Under the pieces are notes generated by a model that had not been told where the DNA came from, made no database searches, and saw nothing but the letters and a program-made list of their open reading frames with translations. From positions 1 to 48,458 of the forward strand of contig JADZDN010000149.1 of the NCBI GenBank assembly GCA_020851015.1: a stretch of DNA of 48,458 nucleotides. The letters are read 5' to 3'. The position numbers and the translations under genes were made by a program. Positions 42,475 to 48,458 of the stretch are shown one piece after another. The stretch comes from Alphaproteobacteria bacterium (GTDB lineage Bacteria; Pseudomonadota; Alphaproteobacteria; JAEULC01). Positions within the stretch are counted from its first letter, which is position 1. Every line of letters begins with the position of its first letter.

Positions 42475-42884
42475 ACATCGGCACCGCAGCCGCCCGCTCG
42501 GGCGTGCCGGCCAAGACCATCCGGTACTACGAGAGCATCGGGTTGATCCCGCGCGCCGCGCGGACCGGCGGCAACTACCGCGATTACGACGATAATGATT
42601 TGCAGACGCTCCGCTTCATCCAGCGGGCGCGCCGGCTCGGCTTCGCGGTGAAGGACGTCTCCAGCCTGCTGGCGCTCTGGCACGACCGGCGGCGGGCCAG
42701 CGGCGACGTCAAGCGCCTGGCGAAAGGCCATATCGAGGAGATCGACCGCCGCATGGAGGAGCTTCGCACCATGCGCCGCACCCTGGTCCACCTGGTCGAG
42801 CGCTGCCATGGCGACCACCGGCCGGACTGTCCGATCCTCGAGGAGTTGGCGGGGGAGGGCGCCTGCCACAAGGAGGCGCACTGA
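42471..42884 (+). CDS. cueR: Cu(I)-responsive MerR-family regulator
   Basis: 137 aa. MerR helix-turn-helix (MNIGTAAARSGVPAKTIRYYES), coiled coil, and metal-binding loop with C112 and C120 (RCHGDHRPDC), numbered as in E. coli CueR, plus S77 that selects monovalent ions. A Cys/His-containing tail (ACHKEAH) may add a ligand. Translationally coupled to copA, so it is made along with the pump and acts on the operator at 40038. Confidence 0.94.
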   Translation: MNIGTAAARSGVPAKTIRYYESIGLIPRAARTGGNYRDYDDNDLQTLRFIQRARRLGFAVKDVSSLLALWHDRRRASGDVKRLAKGHIEEIDRRMEELRTMRRTLVHLVERCHGDHRPDCPILEELAGEGACHKEAH

Positions 42885-42997
42885 TTACACGGAATTAACC
42901 GTCGCCCCGGGGTGAACGACCCGCAGGGTTTGGCCGGGCCGCGCGTGAGATTGGGCATCGGGGACAGGCGACCACCCACTCTTCCGCGGAGGAATTC

Positions 42998-43573
42998 ATG
43001 AATACCAGATCCAAACTCAGCATTGCCGCCCTTGCCGCCGTGCTCGGCCTCGGCCTCACGGTTGGCGCGACCGGCCCCAGCCTGGCCCAGTTCATGGGCC
43101 CGGACGGCGGCCATGGCAAGCCGCAGCATCATGCCGGCTTCCAGGGCCAGCGCGCCGACCGCATCGACGGGCGGCTGGCATTCCTGAAGGCCGAACTCAA
43201 GATCACCCCGGCCCAGGAATCGAAGTGGCAGGACTACGAGAAGGTCCTGCGCGGCCAGGCCGCCGAGCGCAAGCTCGCCAGCGAGAAGATGCGCGCGGAG
43301 TGGCAGGCCAAGCGCGCGGAGTTCCGCAAGGCGGCCGACGAAGCCAAGGCCAAGGGCCAGCCGGCCCCCCGGCCGACCCGCGCCAGCGTCAGCGCGGTCG
43401 AGCGCATGGAACGCCAGCAGAAGTTCATGAAGGCCCGCCTGGACAACCAGGAAAAGGTGCTCGATGCCTTCAAGCCGCTCTACGCCTCGCTGACCGACGA
43501 CCAGAAGAAGACGGCCGACCAGCTCTTCGCCGGCGGCCACGGTGGTCGCGGGCACCGGATGCATCGCGGTTAG
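42998..43573 (+). CDS. periplasmic Spy/LTXXQ family protein
   Basis: 191 aa. Signal peptide MNTRSKLSIAALAAVLGLGL, cleaved about residue 30 (SLA-QF). A His/Gly-rich stretch (GGHGKPQHHAGFQG) that could bind metal, then an all-helical LTXXQ domain (LKITPAQESKWQDYEKVL..SLTDDQKKTADQLF) as in Spy/CpxP chaperones. The C-terminus is again His/Gly/Arg-rich (GGHGGRGHRMHRG). GGAGG precedes ATG. Next to copA-cueR it probably protects periplasmic proteins under copper stress. Confidence 0.88.
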   Translation: MNTRSKLSIAALAAVLGLGLTVGATGPSLAQFMGPDGGHGKPQHHAGFQGQRADRIDGRLAFLKAELKITPAQESKWQDYEKVLRGQAAERKLASEKMRAEWQAKRAEFRKAADEAKAKGQPAPRPTRASVSAVERMERQQKFMKARLDNQEKVLDAFKPLYASLTDDQKKTADQLFAGGHGGRGHRMHRG

Positions 43574-43616
43574 TTCACGCCCCCTGACCCTCTAGCCATC
43601 TGCGGCTAGAAAACTC

Positions 43617-43653
43617 GGCCCGCCCCTCCGGCAACGGAGTGGCGGGCCATTTC
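43617..43653 (+). terminator. terminator after the Spy-like gene
   Basis: GGCCCGCC (43617-43624) pairs with GGCGGGCC (43641-43648), and CTCCG (43626-43630) with CGGAG (43635-43639), giving a 13-bp stem with one mismatch and a GCAA loop, followed by ATTTCGTT. A smaller CTAGCC/GGCTAG hairpin is at 43592-43609. Confidence 0.75.
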
Positions 43654-43720
43654 GTTAGACCCGAGTCGACGGGCAACCGTCATGGCAGGTACAATCGACC
43701 TTCGATCTACGGGGGGACGG

Positions 43721-44230
43721 ATGATGCGGGCAAGGACGACGGGACTGACTGCGCTGGTGGCGGCGCTGCTGGCAAGCGCCATGGCGGGCACGCAGGCTGG
43801 GGCTCAGGCTATCGGCCCCGGCGCGAGCGTGGAATGCGATCCCGTGGGCGTCGGCAACTACCGCTCCGGCATCGTTCGCGAGGTCGATCCCGGCGGGCAG
43901 TCGTTCAAGGTCGAGCTCGACGACTTCAGCCCCAATGGCGGGGTGGCGACCTGTCCGGCCGCCAAGCTGCGCGCGGTGCCGCGCGACGCCTTCGTGAAGG
44001 GACCGCCGGCCGCCTATGGCATTTTCCATTCCGGCGACCGGATCGAATGCGGTGTTGCCGAGAACGGCATTCCGCTGCCCGGCAGCGTCGTCACGGTAGT
44101 GGATCCGCGCGGCGTCTACGGGATCCTGTTCGACGGCACCGAGCCGGGCGGCGCGCCGCGCACCTGCGATGGCGCGCAGATGAAGCGCTTCTCCGGCCTG
44201 CCGGTGGGCGGCAGGGGCTTCAAGCGATAG
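43721..44230 (+). CDS. secreted hypothetical protein
   Basis: 169 aa from ATG 43721, GGGGGGAC upstream. Signal peptide MMRARTTGLTALVAALLASA with cleavage near AGAQA. The mature part shows two related halves: ECDPVGVGNYRSGIVREVDPGGQSFKVELDD..CPAAKLRAVPRDAF and ECGVAENGIPLPGSVVTVVDPRGVYGILFDG..CDGAQMKRF. Both have an EC start, a VDP turn and a later Cys, which suggests an internal duplication of a small beta domain with one disulfide each. Family unknown; periplasmic. Confidence 0.72.
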   Translation: MMRARTTGLTALVAALLASAMAGTQAGAQAIGPGASVECDPVGVGNYRSGIVREVDPGGQSFKVELDDFSPNGGVATCPAAKLRAVPRDAFVKGPPAAYGIFHSGDRIECGVAENGIPLPGSVVTVVDPRGVYGILFDGTEPGGAPRTCDGAQMKRFSGLPVGGRGFKR

Positions 44231-44292
44231 CCGATCGCGCGCCAAGTTGACTTTCCCTTGGCGCGGCGTACGGTAGCTGCGCCTCAGGAGTG

Positions 44293-44481
44293 CCCGCGGG
44301 AGAGATCGTTCCTGCTGCAATGCAGCGTGGCGACGACGCCGAAGGAGCAACGGCCCCGAAACTCTCAGGCAAAAGGACCGCGGGCTCTATCAGGCGCTCT
44401 GGAAAGCGGGCGGCATGCGTTGCCGCCCCACCGACGGAGTAAGCCCCCAAAGGGCGAATCTCTCAGGTCCGAAGGACAGAG
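44293..44481 (+). promoter_or_regulatory. tandem glycine riboswitch
   Basis: Two complete aptamers. Aptamer 1 at about 44293-44384: P1 CCCGCGG/CCGCGGG, CGGGAGAG start, GCCGAAGGAGCAA and CGAAACTCTCAGGCAAAAGG. Aptamer 2 at about 44397-44481: CTCTGGAAAG start, ACCGACGGAGTAAGC, GAATCTCTCAGG and GGACAGAG end. These are the consensus strings of the gcvT-type glycine riboswitch. Glycine binding should switch on the glycine cleavage operon that follows; the 78 bases to the gcvT start (44482-44559) hold the expression platform. Confidence 0.97.
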
Positions 44482-44559
44482 TGGGGCGGCCATCGCGACC
44501 GGCGGCAAGACGGGCGGCGATCGGCCGTCGCAACGAATTGTCCGTTGGGGGAAGCGCCG

Positions 44560-45666
44560 GTGCCGGCCGATCAACCGCTCAAGCAGACTCCACTCCACGC
44601 CTTGCATCGCGCGCTGGGGGCCAAGATGGTTCCCTTCGCCGGCTACGACATGCCGGTGCAATACCCGCTCGGCATCCTGAAGGAACACCTGCATACGCGG
44701 TCGGCCGCGGGCCTGTTCGACGTATCGCACATGGGCCAGCTCCGGATTGAAGGCGCGGACGCGGCCAGGCGGTTGGAGGCGCTAGTGCCCGGCGACCTGC
44801 AGGCGCTGAAGCCCGGCCGGATGCGCTACTCCATGTTCACCGACGAGCGCGCAGGCATCCTCGACGACCTGATGGTCACGCGCTTCGACGACCACCTGTT
44901 CGTGATCGTTAACGCCGCCTGCAAGGACGCCGACACCGCGCATCTGCAAAAGCACCTGGGCGACGCGGTCGAACCGCTGACCGACCGCGCGCTGATCGCG
45001 CTGCAGGGGCCGACGGCCGCCGCCGTGATGGCGCGCCATGCGCCCGAGGCGGCGGCGATGGCCTTCATGACCGGCGCTTACATCAAGGTCGCGGGCGTGC
45101 CGGCCTTCGTCACGCGCTCGGGCTATACCGGCGAGGACGGCTACGAAATATCCGTCGCCAACGATGCGGTTGAGGCGCTCGCGCGCAAGCTGCTGGCCGA
45201 GCCGGGCGTGCAGGCGATCGGACTCGGCGCCCGGGACTCGCTCAGGCTCGAGGCCGGCTTGTGCCTCTACGGCCATGATATCGACACCGCGACCACGCCC
45301 GTCGAGGCGGCGCTGACCTGGGCGATCTCCAAGCGCCGGCGCGCCGAGGGCGGCTTTCCCGGCGCCGCGGTCGTGCAGAAGCAGCTTGCCCAAGGCACCG
45401 CGAAGCTGCGCGTGGGCATCAAGCCCGAAGGACGCGCGCCGGCGCGCGAAGGCACCGAGATCGCCGATTCTTCCGGCGCTGTCATCGGCAAGATCACTAG
45501 CGGCGGTTTCGGCCCCACGGTCAACGGCCCGGTCGCCATGGGCTACGTCACGACGGCCAACGCGGCGGTAGGCGCGTCCGTGCAGGCCCTGGTGCGCGGC
45601 CAGAAGCTGCCCGCGCGCATCGCCGCCATGCCCTTCGCGCCGCATCGCTATCACCGGGGGGCGTGA
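44560..45666 (+). CDS. gcvT: glycine cleavage T protein (aminomethyltransferase)
   Basis: 368 aa from GTG 44560, with GGGGGAAG seven bases upstream; TTG 44545 is less likely. Transfers the aminomethyl carbon from lipoyl-GcvH to tetrahydrofolate, releasing ammonia. Family motifs VPFAGYDMPVQYP, GLFDVSHMGQL, GARDSLRLEAGLCLYGHDID and the C-terminal ITSGGFGPTVNGPVAMGYV are all in place. First gene of the operon behind the glycine riboswitch. Confidence 0.96.
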   Translation: MPADQPLKQTPLHALHRALGAKMVPFAGYDMPVQYPLGILKEHLHTRSAAGLFDVSHMGQLRIEGADAARRLEALVPGDLQALKPGRMRYSMFTDERAGILDDLMVTRFDDHLFVIVNAACKDADTAHLQKHLGDAVEPLTDRALIALQGPTAAAVMARHAPEAAAMAFMTGAYIKVAGVPAFVTRSGYTGEDGYEISVANDAVEALARKLLAEPGVQAIGLGARDSLRLEAGLCLYGHDIDTATTPVEAALTWAISKRRRAEGGFPGAAVVQKQLAQGTAKLRVGIKPEGRAPAREGTEIADSSGAVIGKITSGGFGPTVNGPVAMGYVTTANAAVGASVQALVRGQKLPARIAAMPFAPHRYHRGA

Positions 45667-45695
45667 GCTTGGCCTGGCCCTGCTCCCTCCCTTGG

Positions 45696-45829
45696 CGTCA
45701 TGCCCGGGCTTGTCCCGGGCATCCACGCCGGGGCAGCGGCGAAGCGGTACATGCGAACACACGACAGCGCCCTGCGACACTGTTGGCAACCGGTCGACGT
45801 GGATGGCCGCGACAAGCGCGGCCATGACG
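45696..45829. repeat. composite palindromic repeat between gcvT and gcvH
   Basis: Two hairpins in inverted arrangement: ATGCCCGGG (45700-45708)/CCCGGGCAT (45714-45722) and ATGGCCGCG (45803-45811)/CGCGGCCAT (45817-45825). Outer flanks are the same on both sides (CGTCATG..ATCCACG and CGTGGATG..CATGACG). GTCAT-palindrome-ATCCACG doublets of this kind are widespread repeats in alphaproteobacteria. It lies inside the gcv operon without breaking a gene. Confidence 0.8.
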
Positions 45830-45868
45830 AATTCGGTTTGAGAGCCATACCTGGAAGGAACGCAACAG

Positions 45869-46243
45869 ATGGCCGAACGGAAATTCAGCAAGGACCATGA
45901 GTGGATCGAGGTGGACGGCGGCGTCGGCACCATCGGCATCACCGACTATGCCCAGGGCCAGCTCGGCGACGTGGTGTTCGTCGAATTGCCGGCCGTCGGC
46001 AAGAAGGTCGCGAAAGGCGACAACGCGGCCGTCGTCGAATCGGTCAAGGCCGCGAGCGAGGTCTACACGCCCGTCTCGGGCGAGGTGACCGCGGTCAACC
46101 AGGCGATCACCGATGATCCCGCCAAGGTCAATGCCGAGGCCGAAAGCGGGGCGTGGTTCTTCAAACTGAAGCTCAGCGACGCGGGCGAGCTCGGCGGCTT
46201 GATGGACCGCGCTGCCTACGACGCCTTCCTGAAGACGCTCTAA
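45869..46243 (+). CDS. gcvH: glycine cleavage H protein
   Basis: 124 aa, normal length. Lipoyl carrier that shuttles the aminomethyl group between P, T and L proteins. Lipoylated lysine K60 in [20 protein letters not shown]-terminus [14 protein letters not shown] and C-terminal [15 protein letters not shown] are typical. GGAAGG lies upstream. Separated from gcvT by a 202-base gap filled by a palindromic repeat, which may tune expression of the downstream half of the operon. Confidence 0.97.
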   Translation: MAERKFSKDHEWIEVDGGVGTIGITDYAQGQLGDVVFVELPAVGKKVAKGDNAAVVESVKAASEVYTPVSGEVTAVNQAITDDPAKVNAEAESGAWFFKLKLSDAGELGGLMDRAAYDAFLKTL

Positions 46244-46257
46244 GGAGCCTGCCGGCG

Positions 46258-47607
46258 ATGCGCTACCTGCCCCATACCGATGCCGACCGCCGCGCCATGC
46301 TGCAGGCGATCGGCGTGACCTCGATCGACAGCCTGTTCCGCGACGTGCCCGAGGCCGTGCGCCTGAAGCAGAGCATCGACCTGCCGCTGCAGCAGGGCGA
46401 GCTGGAGGTCGAGCGCGCCATCCAGGGTTTCGCCGCGCGGAACATCGGCACCTCGGCCGCGCCGAGTTTCCTGGGCGCGGGCGCCTATCGTCACCATGTA
46501 CCCGCCGCCGTGGACCACCTGATCCAGCGGGGCGAATTCCTGACCAGCTACACGCCCTACCAGCCCGAAGTGTCGCAGGGCACGCTGCAATACCTGTTCG
46601 AATTCCAGACCCAGGTGGCGCTGCTCACCGGCATGGACGTGGCCAACGCCTCGATGTACGACGGCGCGTCGGCCACGGCCGAGGCCGTGATGATGGCCAA
46701 CCGCGTCACCCGGCGCGAGCGCGCGGTGGTGTCCGGCAACCTGCATCCGCACTACCGCGAGGTCGTCGCCACGCACGCGCAGCACCTGGGCTTCGCGGTC
46801 GACTTCCTGCCACCCGATCCGAAAGGGGCGGAGGACATTGCGGCCAAGGTCGACGACAAGACCTCCTGCGTCGTCGTGCAGAACCCCGGCTTCTTCGGCC
46901 AGGTGCGCGACTACACCAAGCTCGGCGAGGCGTGCCATGCCAAGGGCGCGCTGCTGATCGTCGTGGTCAACGAGATCGTCTCGCTGGGCGCGATCAAGCC
47001 GCCGGGCGAGATGGGCGCCGACATCGTGGCGGGCGAGGGCCAGTCGCTGGGCGTCGCGCTCGGCTATGGCGGACCCTATGTCGGCCTGTTCGCCACGCGC
47101 GACAAGTTCGTGCGCCAGATGCCCGGGCGGCTTTGTGGCCAGACCGTCGACGCGGACGGGCAGCGCGGCTTCGTGCTGACGCTCTCCACGCGCGAGCAGC
47201 ACATAAGGCGCGAGAAGGCCACCAGCAACATCTGCACGAACTCCGGCCTGTGCAGCCTTGCCTTCACCATCCACCTGACGCTGCTGGGCGAGACGGGCTT
47301 CACCCGGCTGGCCGCGCTCAATCACGCCAAGGCCGCGGAGCTTGCCGACCGGCTGGAGAAGAGCGCCGGCGTCAAGGTCGTCAACGACAGCTTCTTCAAC
47401 GAGTTCACCGTGTCGCTGAACGGCAAGTCGGCCGCCGACGTGGTGGAGAAGCTGGCCGCCAAGCGCATCCTGGGCGGCGTGCCGGTCTCGCGCCTCTATC
47501 CGGGACGGCCCGAGCTTGCGGACCTGCTGCTCGTCGCGGCGACCGAAACCAATACGGGGGAAGACATGACCGCGCTTGCCGCCGCGCTGAAGGAGGCCGT
47601 GCGATGA
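46258..47607 (+). CDS. gcvPA: glycine dehydrogenase (decarboxylating) subunit 1
   Basis: 449 aa from ATG 46258 with AAGGAG at 46242-46247, overlapping the gcvH stop. N-terminal half of the P protein as a separate subunit: [56 protein letters not shown] and the C-terminal [14 protein letters not shown]. It pairs with GcvPB, which carries the PLP lysine. The longer frame from 46153 lies inside gcvH and is rejected. Confidence 0.96.
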   Translation: MRYLPHTDADRRAMLQAIGVTSIDSLFRDVPEAVRLKQSIDLPLQQGELEVERAIQGFAARNIGTSAAPSFLGAGAYRHHVPAAVDHLIQRGEFLTSYTPYQPEVSQGTLQYLFEFQTQVALLTGMDVANASMYDGASATAEAVMMANRVTRRERAVVSGNLHPHYREVVATHAQHLGFAVDFLPPDPKGAEDIAAKVDDKTSCVVVQNPGFFGQVRDYTKLGEACHAKGALLIVVVNEIVSLGAIKPPGEMGADIVAGEGQSLGVALGYGGPYVGLFATRDKFVRQMPGRLCGQTVDADGQRGFVLTLSTREQHIRREKATSNICTNSGLCSLAFTIHLTLLGETGFTRLAALNHAKAAELADRLEKSAGVKVVNDSFFNEFTVSLNGKSAADVVEKLAAKRILGGVPVSRLYPGRPELADLLLVAATETNTGEDMTALAAALKEAVR

Positions 47608-48458
47608 GCAATCCCCACGGCACCATCACCGGCAATCGCGGCCTGCAGCTCGAGGAAAAGCTGATCTTCGAGCAGGGCGTGGACGGGCGCTGCGGCGTCG
47701 ACCTGCCCGAGCCGCCCAAGGTCAAGAGCCGCCTGGGCGGCGTGGAGCGGCGCGGGCCGGTCGGCCTGCCGGGCTTGAGCGAGCCGCAGGCGATCCGGCA
47801 CTACACGCGCCTCAGCCAGAAGAACTTCGCGATCGACGCCGGCATGTATCCACTGGGATCGTGCACGATGAAGCACAACCCGCGGCTCAACGAGAAGGCC
47901 GTGCGCATGCCGGGCCTCGCCGACCTGCATCCGATGCAGCCCGTCTCGACCGTGCAGGGCGCGCTGGCGCTGATCGATACCCTCGCGCACTGGCTGAAGA
48001 CGCTCACAGGCATGCCGGCCGTCGCGATGTCGCCGGCGGCAGGCGCGCAGGGCGAGCTGTGCGGCGTGATGGCGATCAAGGCCGCACACGAAGCCAGGGG
48101 CGACCATGCCCGCAAGGTGATCCTGGTGCCGGAGTCGGCGCACGGCACCAACCCGGCCACGGCCGCCGCCTGCGGCTACGCGGTCGAGGCGATCCCCGCG
48201 AACGCGCGCGGGCGCGTCGACCTCGACGCCTTCAAGAAGGAGCTGGGTCCGCACGTCGCCGGCATCATGATCACCAACCCCAATACCTGCGGCCTGTTCG
48301 AGAACGACATCGTCGAGATCGGCAAGGCGGTGCACGCGGCCGGCGGCTACTTCTATTGCGACGGCGCCAATTTCAACGCCATCGTCGGGCGCGTGCGGCC
48401 GGGCGACCTGGGCATCGACTGCATGCACATCACCCTGCACAAGACCTTCTCGACGCCG
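47604..48458 (+). CDS. gcvPB: glycine dehydrogenase (decarboxylating) subunit 2, 3' end off window
   Basis: 285 residues visible from ATG 47604, which overlaps the gcvPA stop (ATGA). PLP-binding half of the P protein: [30 protein letters not shown] segment ([13 protein letters not shown]), [22 protein letters not shown], and the cofactor lysine K280 in [11 protein letters not shown] just before the window ends. Decarboxylates glycine and loads GcvH. Confidence 0.97.
   Translation, partial: MSNPHGTITGNRGLQLEEKLIFEQGVDGRCGVDLPEPPKVKSRLGGVERRGPVGLPGLSEPQAIRHYTRLSQKNFAIDAGMYPLGSCTMKHNPRLNEKAVRMPGLADLHPMQPVSTVQGALALIDTLAHWLKTLTGMPAVAMSPAAGAQGELCGVMAIKAAHEARGDHARKVILVPESAHGTNPATAAACGYAVEAIPANARGRVDLDAFKKELGPHVAGIMITNPNTCGLFENDIVEIGKAVHAAGGYFYCDGANFNAIVGRVRPGDLGIDCMHITLHKTFSTP

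Noticed and set aside
1..48458. CRISPR arrays, rRNA genes and insertion sequences
   Set aside because: No regularly spaced direct repeats, no rRNA-like stretch and no transposase frame were found on reading the window.

Overview
The window is high-GC chromosomal DNA from an alphaproteobacterium. The gyrA-coaD pair, two proteins of the PAS_5 family typical of alphaproteobacteria, a CueR-type copA-cueR operon, a two-aptamer glycine riboswitch and split gcvPA/gcvPB genes fit a Rhodospirillales-like host. The order is inferred from gene families and overall style only; no 16S or marker phylogeny is possible here.

Layout. 1-4395: 5' part of cysK (minus), gyrA, coaD and tRNA-Lys(TTT). 4351-15372: an integrated element of about 11 kb, flanked by a 46-bp direct repeat of the tRNA-Lys 3' half. 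It carries a P4/D5-type helicase, an HNH nuclease, large terminase, an HK97-type major capsid protein, prohead protease and portal, an AlpA/excisionase-like protein and a tyrosine integrase. It has no tail, lysis or recognisable small-terminase gene. It therefore looks like a capsid-forming phage satellite (cf-PICI-like) and not a complete prophage. An AT-richer divergent cassette of unknown genes with a palindromic operator sits between terminase and capsid. 15373-30135: housekeeping and stress genes, including a secreted small protein, hemerythrin-like protein, a glucose 1-dehydrogenase-like SDR, PAS_5 proteins, SPOR protein, a lone receiver domain, a Leu/Phe/Val dehydrogenase, a Crp/Fnr regulator beside a phosphotriesterase-homology protein, a Tat ferritin-like protein with cytochrome c, an ECF sigma/anti-sigma pair, nagA and a histidine kinase.

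30136-39903: cupin, YdfG-like SDR, and a cluster that reads as hydroxyproline/proline-type amino acid catabolism: a DapA-family lyase, a ProC-like reductase, a two-subunit FAD/Fe-S dehydrogenase, two proline-racemase-family epimerases with both catalytic cysteines, a DadA-like oxidase and an AhpD-like protein. 40038-43573: copper efflux (CueR operator, copA, cueR) followed by a Spy/LTXXQ periplasmic protein. 44293-48458: tandem glycine riboswitch controlling gcvT-gcvH-gcvPA-gcvPB; the last gene runs off the window.

The most novel material is in the integrated element: reversed head-gene order, an iteron-like inverted array after the helicase gene, an 18-bp repeat near both ends that could be integrase arm sites, the divergent cargo cassette with its operator, and a stretch after the portal gene that can fold into a terminator followed by a pseudoknotted RNA.
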